Shown here in pieces: positions 1 to 12,700 of a stretch of DNA of 64,000 bases. The notes under the pieces were generated by a model that saw nothing but the letters and a program-made list of their open reading frames with translations, had not been told where the DNA came from and ran no database searches. The stretch lies in the NCBI GenBank assembly GCA_034620365.1, contig JAQGEQ010000083.1, forward strand, positions 62,001 to 126,000, given 5' to 3'. Origin of the DNA: Pegea sp. RAD2-039. Taxonomy: Eukaryota; Chordata; Thaliacea; Salpida; Salpidae. The stretch's first letter is position 1; each line of letters begins with the position of its first letter. Position numbers and translations under genes: made by a program.

Positions 1-774
1 GCTTAGAAACAATCAAAGTAGAGCGCCAATCCGAATAACATTATTTATGCTTATCAAAAGACCTTGAACAATATATCAAACTTTTAGTTTTAAAAAATTA
101 CAAAAAAATTGTAAATATATTTTGATAAATATTTAAAAAGATAACTTAAATTATTCTAAAGTTGAGTTTTTTTACTAATTATTTCTAATGCATGTTCTTA
201 CAAAGTCTAATTTAGTATATAGTACAAACAAACAGACTATCCACAATTTGGCTTTTTTACCAGTTGTTGATTACTATTAAGCCACCAGGGAGAAAAAAAA
301 GTTTGAATTTGTGTTATCTTCACATTTCCTTAATTTTTAAAACTTTGTTTAGCTTTGCTTCTATGTGCCTCTATGTACTTTATAGGCAAACAATTAAATA
401 AGTTATATTTATTTGATACAAATTTAGATAAACTACCATAATTATTATTTTTTTAGTGTTATGTATTTTATAGTCTAAATTTTACACGTATTTTGCCATT
501 AGGAAGATTTTTATATGGGTTTGAGTTATTTATAATAACTATTTTTAAAATTAATGAAGCATTTTATAAGGCAACACCAAACAATTTTTTTGACTGTCAT
601 TTTATTTTTTTCTCAAATATCTTATTCTTGAATAATAATTCAAATATATTTTGTAATTATTGGTTACTTTATTATGTGGTAATGTAAATTAAATATAATT
701 TGGATAATAAAAATAATTTTTTTATCGATTTCTATTAAGTATGGTTATTTAAAAAACACAAAAATTTGACCAAA
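1..774. other. upstream noncoding region of the PLEKHA-like gene
   Basis: AT-rich sequence with no exon, motif or RNA gene that I can support. The only open frame (493-687) has low-complexity composition and no family resemblance. A TTTCTATTAAG acceptor-like site around 730-740 precedes the first ATG and could be a 5' UTR splice or trans-splice acceptor, but this is weak. Confidence 0.4.
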
Positions 775-3700
775 ATGTCAGAAGATTTATTAAAAGATCC
801 TTTACCTGAACCCTGGACTTTTGGAGTTACTCAACATGGTCGAATATTTTTCATCAAGTTAGCAAAATATTTTTAAATATTTATAAATTTATATAAATAG
901 AGTAATTTAGGCAAGCATTTAAAACTAATTTGTTTAATATTTTTGATGGTTTTGTTTTGTAAAATTTTTCTTTTTTTGATAAATGTATAAGATGTATTAT
1001 TTTATTTATTTTAGTGATGAAGAGCAGACTACTACATGGTTGCATCCTATAACTAAACAAGCTGTAATGACTGGTTACCAAAATCATGATAGTTAGTATA
1101 AAAAGATTACATTTTTATAAAAAACGTTTATACTTATATATGAAATAAAAATTTAAATTTTAAATTATGAAATTATGATAATTGAGAAATGTTTAATTTT
1201 TAATTAATTTGTTTTGAGAATAGATTTTTACATTTTTATCTTTATAAATTATAGTTTATGATTTTATTTTCAGATACATTTCAGTTTAACTTGCTTAAAT
1301 TGTTGTTAAAGTTCTTACACCAAGTTTTTTTAGTTATATATATAAATCATAATAAACTAAAATAGTAATACAGTATAGTTTTTAAGCTATATGAAATAGT
1401 TATAAGAAGTTAGATAGTTTTTTGGGTATCTTGAAAATAAAAAAAAGTTGTAGATAAAGTGATAAAAATGTTTTAATAGGTTTACCAGAAGGTTGGCAGA
1501 AAGGTTATACTGCTAGAGGAGAGGAGTTTTATATTGAGTGAGTTTTTATAGTTAGCTAACTTTTTTTACATTTTCGTTGTTTATTTATTGTAGTTATTAT
1601 ATTTCAAACAATTTTTAGTTTTAGTCAAATTTCTTTTAAACTATAACATAAACTTTAAACTGTTTCAAATAGTAAAAATAAGTTCAATTTAACTTGCATA
1701 TAAATTGCGCACATGTTAATAACAAGTGCTAGTTTATTTTCTTATTTATTGTTTTAATTTTTTGGCAACTGATTTAGTATTTAAAGATGAGTAAGTAGAA
1801 AAAGTTTAAACTAAGATGTTAACAATTTTTATAGCCATCACAACAAGTTGACAACTTTCAAAAATCCCACAAAAACTGAAGAAAATGAAAAGTAAGTTTA
1901 GAAGTTTATAAACAATTTGGAAAAATTATTATTATTTGTTCTTATTTCAACTTATTTAAACAAAAGTTGTCTTGAAATTTATTTATTTAAAAAATTGAAA
2001 TTTTTACTAATCATTGAAGAAATGTCTTTTATGTTCTAAATTTTAAATAGTTCTTTTATTTAGATTTTTCTTTCTCATATAGAAGTCGATCATATCTTAA
2101 ACTAGATAAATGTAGTCGTTGAATTTTTATTATCTTTTAAGAGAGGAAAAGGAAGACAAAACTAAGCGCAAAAGGATTCCATCTTTTACTGGAAGTTTAA
2201 CTCGTCCCTTTTTCCGTCGTTCTACCGTTAGTATTTTTGTTTGAGTTGAGAACAATTCTTCATCTTCATCTTAGTTATTTTGACCTTTCTTAAATCACAT
2301 ATAACTTTATGGTATTTTCACTCGTTCACAATCTAGCTTTCACTAATTCTCTAAATCAACTTTTCAACAATAGTTGTAATTCTGTTTACTTTTGCAGAGT
2401 AAAAGTCGAGGAGTAACCGAAAATAAGCGCGTAAGTTTTTTTTGACAAATATTTTACCGGCATTTACAACATCGTTAACTTGTACGTTGAAAACCTCTGA
2501 AATATTTGCGAAATTATCAACAGTTAGTTTCCGTTCTTGTCACTTTCGACTTATTTGTCAACAAATTTCAGTCTTCAAGATCAAAAGATCGACCAGAAAA
2601 AGTCCCATCTTCCCGATCTTCATCAATTTCACGTAGATCTTCCTTAACTTCATTGACCGGGAACAAAGGGATGAAAATTATCGCTAAACGAAAAGATGGA
2701 GAAATAATTAAGCAAGGTTGGTTGTACAAGCAAAGTAGCTCAAGCGTTGTTGGTGGAGGTCTGAAAACTTGGCGTAAACGTTGGTTCCTACTATCTGATT
2801 TATGTCTCTTCTATTACAAAGGTAATTTATTTACAATCATATTCCTACAACATTTTACTTTGGTTACGTTTCTGTGGTGGATCGATTTTTAGTTCTTACA
2901 CAGCTGTTTTAATGTAACTGTTTGCTTGCTCTTACCATGCTTTTATTTTTAGTTTTTTTCTTGATCACTTGCAGATGCAGATGACAAACAAATTCTTGGG
3001 AGTATAATTTTACCTAGCTATACTGTTGAAACTGTTACTTCAGAAGACAAAATTAATCGAAAATATTCTTTTAAGGTATCTTTTAGAACTCTGTTTTCAA
3101 CACACACTATTTTTGTCACTTCTTTTGAAGTGTTGAAGAAAATATTCGTTTTATTTAAAATTTTCATGATCAAAGACATAAATTTTAATGAGACTTCTGT
3201 TGTCTGAATTTATTTATTCTACTTCTTTTTGCTATTTTCAACTGTAAGTGTTTATATTACTAATATTTAAGAACTAATTAAATTATATATTTAAATTTTC
3301 CTCAAGTTTTTTGGTAAACATTTCAAATAAATATTTATTTCTTAATGTCATGTTCTATGTTTAAAACTTTCTTTCAGTATCTTTAATGGCAAGCCCACTC
3401 GACATCTCTTTGTTTGATGTGGTTACTTTCACTTTTTATGAAGAATAAGATAAATACTGACTTTTAAAAGATCATTAAATTTCACTTCTTTTCACTAAAC
3501 TTTCATCAAATACCAAGACATTGTCATCGAAGAATAATTATTTCCGCTCATTGACTGTTTCTTTCGCGATTTTCAGTGATTCTACAAAAATTATTTTATG
3601 TTTTTATGAGTTCCTTCAAATTTGATTTACACAATTTGTATCACACCTTATTTGGTCGTTGCATCAGTTGCTGGTGGATACAATTTGATGCTTGAAATAT

Positions 3701-6700
3701 AATTCAGATCCATCACCCTGGAATGAGAACTTTTTATATAAGTGCTGAATCCTACAATGACATGGCTGAATGGATTCAATTACTTTCCTCAATTTGTAAT
3801 CTTGAAGTTTCCAGGTAAATGATTGAGTTTTTTACTTACAAATGTAAATGGTGAAGACTAACGCATGTTATTAATATCTTTTGGTTGCATGGGGGTTGGG
3901 TTACAAATAAAAACTTTTTATTAAATTTAGTTTTAATAACCAGTTGTTGTTTTAAACTGCGGTGGTGGTGTGTTTTATAAATTTGCTTTTCTTTTGTCTT
4001 GCTTTCAAATATATTTTTGCATATTTGATATTATAGAACTTTATAAACCACTTTAAACTTGGTTTAAAGTTTAATTAGAATAAATAAAAAGAAGTTTTTT
4101 GTAAAAAAGTAGTTTTAATTAGTTTGATAATTGCAACAAAGTTTAGATTGAATTTATGCAGCTAGCTCATTGGTTATTTTAATTTATTTAAATTTTTTTT
4201 TCTACATTACAATTTGTTTACAAAATACTTTTTAATGAGTTTGAAATTTGTTAATAGTTTTTCAACTTTCATTTTTATAATTCGAATGAATAATTTAAAA
4301 CTATTATTCAACAATTTCCAACATTTGTAATTTAAAATGTATTTTTGATGAAAGATCGAAATATTTTTGATCATTTCCAACAAAAGTCCCATACTCTGCA
4401 TCAAATTAGGGTGTAGGTTTCTAGAAGCGTATAGTTTAACATTTTCATATCGAAGATAAACAATTGTTCTTTTGTTGGCAATTTCGTTTGAATAGGTATT
4501 AAAACTACAAATGAGTTCCATAAATCAACACAAGTCTCATTTCTATGATGTCTGATGTGTTTAAGGCGACTTAATGGTTTAATAGCTTGTAATCATCAGA
4601 ATCAAAAAGTCCTAAATTTAATTTCTATTTAATATCTAATTGAAGACTTTTCAGAATTCTTTAGGAAATAATATAGTCACATGTGGGTTTAATCTCCTTA
4701 GTAGTAGTCTTTTTATAAACATGTATTAATAAGTGATTTTTCCTAGCTTAAATCTTACTTGATGTATTATTTTATATTTCTAAATCTTTCCTTCTTCGTT
4801 TTTTAACAAGTACTCTCATACAGTTCTGTAATTTTATATTTAACAATTCACTGAGGCTGAAAATTTATCTAAATGATTAGAAGAATATTTAGTATTTTGT
4901 GAAAGAAATACTAATTGCAATTTTGAAGTCACTACAACAGGGTCAAAGTACATCGATATAAATCCAATCATAATTGCTAATGATAAGTCAATCAATAAAT
5001 TTTTTAAATATATTTGTAGTGTAGTAATCGGGTTTGCTTTGTATTATTTAAATTAATTTTACGTTCATTAGTATTTTATTGAATTATATTGAAGAGTTAT
5101 GTAGAGAATTTGTATCAGTTAAGACAAGCTGTTCTAGCTAGCTGAAATTGATGTGAGCTGATTTTTATGTAAACAGCTGCTTATCTCTCTGTATGTCGTG
5201 CATATTTAGAGGTTTCAAAACTTTTTAAAAGTGTATAACATCGTAAGCGCAAACAACAGTTTTTTGTCTTCTTTTTGGTTCTATTATTAGCTATTATATA
5301 GAAAGAAAAGCTTTTTAGTTGGCGAGAATATTCTAGAAAATAGGATATTCATTCAACAATTTATAGATAATTATTTCGTATTTTTTATATACTTTAAATA
5401 TTTATTCAATTAAATGCTATTTAATAACTAGATATAGTTTGCACAAATGCAATAAAAAGCAGTTTTCTCATTTCATCGTTTTTAATTTCAAATATGACAT
5501 TAACAGCAAAAGATACTTGCTTATTACAATTTTAATCGACCTTTATTTTTCACACCAATCCCTGCTGTTATGTGCTTTGCATGCTGAAACTGCACGCCAA
5601 GTATTCAATCACTTTCATTTAAACTAATGTTTGCAATTGACAAAATATCTTTCATTTTCAGTTGTTCTAAACTTTGCTAGCTGCTTGAATTATTAAGTTG
5701 AGTTTTCGACGAATATTTAAAATCTAATTTTATCATTCGATTAAATCTCCATGAGTTTTTATCTTAAAGAATTAATAAACTCTCTGTAACAGATTTCATT
5801 CACCAGCATTCAAATATTAATAATTTATATTCAAATGATTCCTTTGAATAAAAATCCGAATAATTTTATTGTAATATTTAATGTTGTGCTTTTTCATGCA
5901 ATCTCTCTTCTTCTGATTAAATTTAATCCTTGGATTTTAAATAAGACCTCCATTCAAAACACAAGTATAAAATGTATGCTGTGTTTTTGTGAACGATCTT
6001 ACAGCTTTTAATACAATTTCTTTACATAAGTGCTTTTAGAGGTATCTTTAAGTGAAATTTAATCAGAAAGGTTTTCTAAATCTTTTCAATTTATTTTATA
6101 ATTCACTTAAAACTGAATGAGTAAGAGGAAGTTTCAAATGTTAGAATGTTCAGTTTCTATTTCTTAAATTGAAATGCTGATGTTTGTGTCTTCTTCACTT
6201 TATCATTGCATGATTCACCAAACTCTTTGAAATGTTGTGCAACTTTTATTTATATAATTTTTATTCATTGCAAGGTTGATCGGGTTAGAAGTATAAAATG
6301 GATTTAAATTAATTATACAACTTCAGTAATAAGCTTTTTTTATTTAGGTCTTATTTATCATAATTGAAGAAAATGAAAATATAAATTTGTAGAAAATACC
6401 AGGTTTGTTTAACTAATTGTAAGAAATTTCCCTTTTGTGGAGAATCCAATTTGTAAGTCATTTTGGTGTCTGAAAGCAAGTGAAAAGCTCTCACATGTAT
6501 GTTAGTTAGTATCCAGCAATTTATTTGCTACTTTTGAATGTAAACTTTAGAATATTTCAATAACTTTTCATTTTTATCAAATATTTTTAGTTTATCTTTT
6601 CAAATATTGAAACCAGGGGCTTTTGCCCCATTTTTAAAAAGAAGATTATCAAATAATATTTAATTGAAGCGAAAATAGTTGGAAATTGGATTATACTTTT

Positions 6701-9700
6701 GTAAACTGACTAAACTTTTTTTATTTTTACTTAAAGTAGCTATTTTTAAATCGTTTTGCTTATCAATAACTTTTAATTCAATATTATTTACTTTTTACTT
6801 TATATTTATCTCAAAATTTTTTGTTGTTTACTTTTCCAAACTTTATTAAGTTGGAATTATTTAGTAATCACACCTCATCATATGTTTGATATTCAATTCA
6901 AGTACTGAAACGAGAATGCTGCCTTGCTGCTGCCCTATATTATATTTTTTAGTTGTTTTATGAAATTTAAAGGGGAACTCTTTCACGGTTGGATGATGAT
7001 GTCATTTTATTTTCGTCTGAGCTTAAGAGTTTTTATATTTTGAAAATTTCTGATGAGAATATATTGAACAAATAATTAACGATATTTTTGAAGATTTTTG
7101 TTGAACATTTTGAATGAAAAGCTAAAATATCGGAAACCAACATTTTTGATTTTTATCACTTCATCAAAACGGGTCAATAAAAAAAATTAAAAATTTTTCC
7201 AACCATAAAAAAATTATTTTCACTTAAAAAGATTTCTTTATTATTTCTTCCGTATAAACTCCTATCTTTAATCTTTAACTGAAGCAATCAGATTAACTAA
7301 ACATAATTTAACTAACCGTTTATCAAACTATAGTTAATGTTATCAAAAGATTTCATCGAATTTAACATACTTTTGTTTGATAAATAATTTTGCTTTTTGG
7401 TATTTCACTTGATACACAAAAACTATTTGTTTTTCTAAATATCATTTTTATTGTAATCTTTTAAAATGACTTTGAACTTTTATTTAAGTTTGCATGTATA
7501 TCTCAGTTATTTATTTTTATCAATTTTTACGATTATTCTCATATTATAGACCAATTTATTTTTTTAATTTTATTCTTTTACACATTTTTTATGACAATCA
7601 TCATTTTCAACTTAATTCTAACCACATTTAATGTCCTTGTTGTTGTTTGTAGCTTGTCAGGTTTATTTGGTTTTATTTTTTAAGTCATTTCAATTTGATT
7701 TATCTGCTAGAGTCGTAATGCCCCGTATGTTTGACTTCCTGAGGTCGAAAAAAAAGTAAGTTTTTAAATTGGGGTGATGTTATTTTAAAAGTTTATTAAA
7801 TTTTTTAATCAGATATAAAATTTTTATTGCTATCTTTTAAAAGCGCTTCAAAATATTTATTGCGTGATTCGAAGGGAAACTTTGAAATTATGTTTAATAT
7901 AATTGAGATTTAAAAAATCAAATCGCTTCTCTTGCTTTTTATACTTTTGTATTTTTGGGATCTCAATTTTGATCTGACATTTATCTTGTAAATAATTTAA
8001 TTGTTTTATTTTATTAAACAGCAAAAGTGATTCTGAAAAGAAAAAGAAAGATAAGAAGAAAAAAAAGAATGTAAAGTTGACAGCACAGGAAAAAGAAGGC
8101 GGCTTCGACGATTTTAATGATCTTAACGTCAAAAAAAACACTGCGGTTAAAAAACCAGTCGAAAACGTTGAAGGTGCTAAAAAAAGAACTTCTGAAAAAA
8201 ATCCTTTAAAATCTGGTGAAGTTACAAAAAGTGGTGAAAAGAAAAACAAGCCTCACTCATCTTCACAACCAACTGCAAGTGAAAATGTGCCAAATAGAAT
8301 ATCTAAACCAGTTAAACAAGTAAAAGAACATCAACAAAACGCTAGTAATAACTCACAAAAATCTCATACACTTGCTAACACAAAGTCAGTACCAAGACAA
8401 ACTCAGCAACCATCAAGAATGCCGAATACTTCATCTCGATATCATGATATGAGTCTCTATAATCCAAACATGGCTTTTCACACCACTCAGAGACAACCTC
8501 CTCGCTATATGAGTCACTCGCAGTCTACTATGATGAGGTCAGATCCATTTGTAACTCACAAATATTAACGATTTTCTTTTAGATCTTATCAACCAATGGA
8601 CCCAAGAAACAAACAAATGGCTCTGAACCAGTGGATTCACAACCAACAAAACGGAAACAGCAGGTAACTTGGTTGTGATGAAATTATCGGCAATTTTGAT
8701 AATCTCTACACTGAGTCAGTTTCTCAAATGACTTTTCATCAATAATTTATTTCTCAACTTTTATCTGTAACATTCTCAACACCTCAAATTGTTGTGATCA
8801 AATTTCTTCACAACTACTCTTCAACTTTTGTTATACGTACTCGAAAAACTCAGCTAAGTTTTACACCTTCCAATTGTAAAGCCAACTAGAGAGGAGGTAC
8901 TTGGACTTATCACAACTACAAACCACCCTTTGTAATCGAAGAACTTCATTTAAGATAGAATTTTTAAACAAATTTATTTGCTTATATCGAATTTGTTTCA
9001 TTTCTTCACATTTTCTAACTTGTATCTATTTAATCTGACCTTTAGAACCCACAACACCGACCACAACCAACTTGTATCATTTTACAGGTTTCAATATCCT
9101 GAACAAGCTGCTTCAGTGATTGGCATGCGTCGATATGAACCACGTGACCCTCATCGGCGAGATGATAACATGAGTTTTGTTAGTGTGCAACCAAGTCGAC
9201 AACACCGCCCTGCTCCTGCATTTATGCCTCAGACACAAAACTCTCTATCAGTGAAGGTCTCATCAATCACTTTGCATTTATTATTCATTTAAGAAATTAT
9301 TCAGAATCTTCACCGACACCAAAATGCTCTGATGCAAACACACCAACAGCGATATGGTCATCTTGCCATACAAACTCCTTACCAAACTTATACGGTTGCA
9401 AAGTCAGAAATTGGACCTTCTAGAAGCAACTATCAACTCAATGAGCACAAAGGGTATCTAGTTGTTTCATTTTATTCAAAGAAGTTTTGAGTTACTTGAA
9501 AAAGTACTTTGTTGCATATTAGAAATTTTTTCTCTCAAAAATATCCTTTAATTTGATTGTTCTCATTTGAAGTAATGTTACAACATCATAAAATATTTAT
9601 AAATTGGAAAAATTCTACTAATATAAATACTATAATCTCAAATATTTGTTTATGATGTAATTTTGAAGTTTATCAGTTTGGTGAAATCTGAATAATTTTA

Positions 9701-12700
9701 ATTTTTTTGGTATTTTATTGTTTTCAGAAAATCTTTCCATGACTTGAACCAGATACCAATCACAAATCACCAAAAATCTCTTTCAAATGCGAAGATCTTA
9801 TCATCTAGCACAACTAACGGTTTGTAGTAGAAGCAACTTGTTTCAAAATCTCAATTAAATAAAAAATCATTTTTGTTGAATAAATTGAAAATGTTTATGA
9901 TAATTTGGTAATTGTAAAAACTCTGTACTTCAGTGACGGAACACAATGTGAGCGTCAAGCAAGTAGATATGAAAAAACGACATGTAAGTCACTTGAATTC
10001 CATTTTGCATCTTGTTATATTGTTTCTTCACAGGGTGAAAACTTGATTGCATTTGCTATTTCAAAAAAACCAACTGAAAAGGTTTTGAACTCTCCTGCTG
10101 CTGCTACTGATACAGACGCTACAATGAAAGAAGTAGGTTGATTTGAAAGTTGTTTTTTGGCAAATTATATTGTTGTGAATTACTAGAAAAATGAGGTTGA
10201 AGACAACTGCAACAGCCAACATTTTCAAGATAAACAATCTAATCAATACCAGGTAGATCCATTTACTTGCTTTTCTATTTGTGTTGACATTTATGTCATA
10301 AGAAGATAAATTTTGACCTTGCTTACTATCAGCTCGGCAAATTTCTTCTAACATTTGTATACTGAAATCAATTTGAGGAATAAATTTGAAATCAGTGAAA
10401 ATTTTGATATAAAATCTTTTCTTATTGAAAAAATCATTCAACTCTTCATTTTAAAAGTTATTTCTTCCAAAGATTGATCTTAAACACTTGCAAGATATCA
10501 ACAAGTCTACAATTTCTATGCAAGAACAAATTAGTAAAGTTGAATCCAAAAGTCAACTCACTCGTAGAGAGATTGAAGAAGCTATTTCTACCTCTGATAC
10601 AGGTCAGTTTAGTCCAAGTAAATTACCTCCTAGCTAATCTGATATATCCCTGAAGCCTTCGATCATATTTTTCTTTGCATATTCAATTAATATTTTGTTG
10701 TTTTTATATCTTTTCATCTCATTAATGTCTTGAAACAGTTTTCTGATTTCTTATTTGCTACTTTTGTTTAATGAATGAATTGGTTGATGATACTTTTGCT
10801 TTTTATCTCAACTGATAAAACGTCTCACGTAATTATATTCATGGTAATTAATATTTGATATTCAGATACTTAATTACAGCTAAATTGTTGATAAAAATCA
10901 GCTGTTTCTGTTTCGTCTAAATCCAAAATAGTTTTCAGATTGTTGGTAAAAGTACTACTAAAAAAACTATTTGTTTTTTGATAATTTATTTTCATATTTT
11001 TTGTTTAGATAAACAAGAATTTCTTGAAGATAAACTAATGGAAGGCAAACATACTTTACTTAAAGTTGCTAAAGTATGTCGCATTTTACTAACTGATTTT
11101 TCTTGAATATTTAAATTTCAAAGCTTCTGGTGTATATTTCTACAAATAATTTAAAATATTATTTATTAAACAGTTCAAGAATTAACTATTTATTACAAAA
11201 AATGGAATTAATGATTGGTCACATAAAAGAATTCTGAAAATGTTTCTATTTGTAAAAATAAGAAAAAATTTTCGAGTTTAATAGAAAAAATTATAAAATT
11301 ATTAATTTCATTTTGAAAATATTTCGGAATTCATAAAAACTATTTGTTTGTAAATATTTAGAAACTTTTTTCAATAAGTTATATCAGTTACTTGTTCATG
11401 TAAAACAACATTTAACATAAATGTAAAACAAGCTACTAAAAAGTCAGACCATTACAAAGTTGGCAGCTAGTTAGTTGTTGTTAGTAAAAAGATGAAATTT
11501 TAAGACATAAATTTGAACAAAAATATAACTTCTTTTAAACCATTAAATTTCAAATTCTTGTTTTTTTGGAACAAACTTTATTTAGAAACTTCATGATCTG
11601 CAAAATGAGGTTGACATGATGCAAAAGAATTATCGCCAGATGAAATCCACAATCATGAACAAACTAATGTGAGTTGGATTTGTTACTGCTTGCAAATATC
11701 TACTCTTCACACAAATAACTCTTCGAAAAGATCTATTAAAGAATCATCATTTGACATTTTACCTGAACTAACACCTGAACTAACACACATTTTTTTGCAG
11801 TGCTGATATTCAGTCATCTGAACTTGATGCAGAATTGAGTCAAGTCGAAGAAGTCATCAAATTGTTATCTAAAACTAAAGTCGATCTTGTCAACCTTGTG
11901 GACTGCTGTCGAAATGCATCTCGTGGTAACCACTTTTGTCTTACTTTGAAATTCTTTGAATGTAATATGCGGCTGCTCTACTAATGTCTTTTGTTGTGTT
12001 TTAGATGAGAATATGTTGAAAGCAAAAGACTCTGAAAGCTCTATTACTTCATCCAAGTAAATCAGTTTGTTTTCACTTTACAAGTAGTCGCTCATACAAG
12101 TTCACTGTTGTCTTCATCTTTTATAAAACTCAATATTACTTCACTAGATCTGAAATCTTGAAGCCGCGTCCTTTATCCCAATCAACCAACAAATCTTTCA
12201 CATCGGAAGTCTTCAACACTATTTCTCACACTAGAGGAGCTGCAACCAGTTAGTTTGAACCTTAGTTGACGTTTGTATCAAATTGAGCGAATTGTAAACT
12301 ACAAACTTTCATGAGTCTGCAAGGAAACTTGTTACATCTTGCTTCTTTCTATTAACTTTGCTCTTTCTTATTCTTCCTTTTTACATCACTCACTTCTCGT
12401 AAACTCACCATAAGTATTTGATGAACTTTCAAGGCTTTTGAATAATGCAGAGAATTACAACTAGATATCATCAAGTAGATCAAATTTCTCTTCTCTAATT
12501 TAACAAAACTATTTATTTGCAACTGACCATGAAGATGAATTTTCCTCCAACTTCTCTTACAGTGAAGTCAGCTGCTAGCGTTGATAATCTAACTGCTGCT
12601 GCTTTCCAATTCAACACCTTACGCCCATCTACATTAAAACGTCCACAAGCTACTGATGGCAAGTCAGCTCGTGAACGTTTACTTTCATCCAAGTCTCAAA

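Noticed and set aside
4207-4521. 104-codon antisense open frame in intron 9 of the PLEKHA-like gene
   Set aside because: Composition follows the AT-rich background (Lys, Asn, Ile, Leu), no domain motif is recognisable, and it lies alone within an intron.
7857-8249. 130-codon antisense open frame over exon 11
   Set aside because: It is the complement of the Lys- and Ser-rich coding sequence (poly-Phe runs opposite poly-Lys) and has no features of its own.
9905-10141. A single unspliced exon across 9934-10132 of the PLEKHA-like gene
   Set aside because: One frame is open throughout, but it is not the frame delivered by exon 15. A 50-base intron with GTAAGT and TTCACAG restores the phase on both sides.
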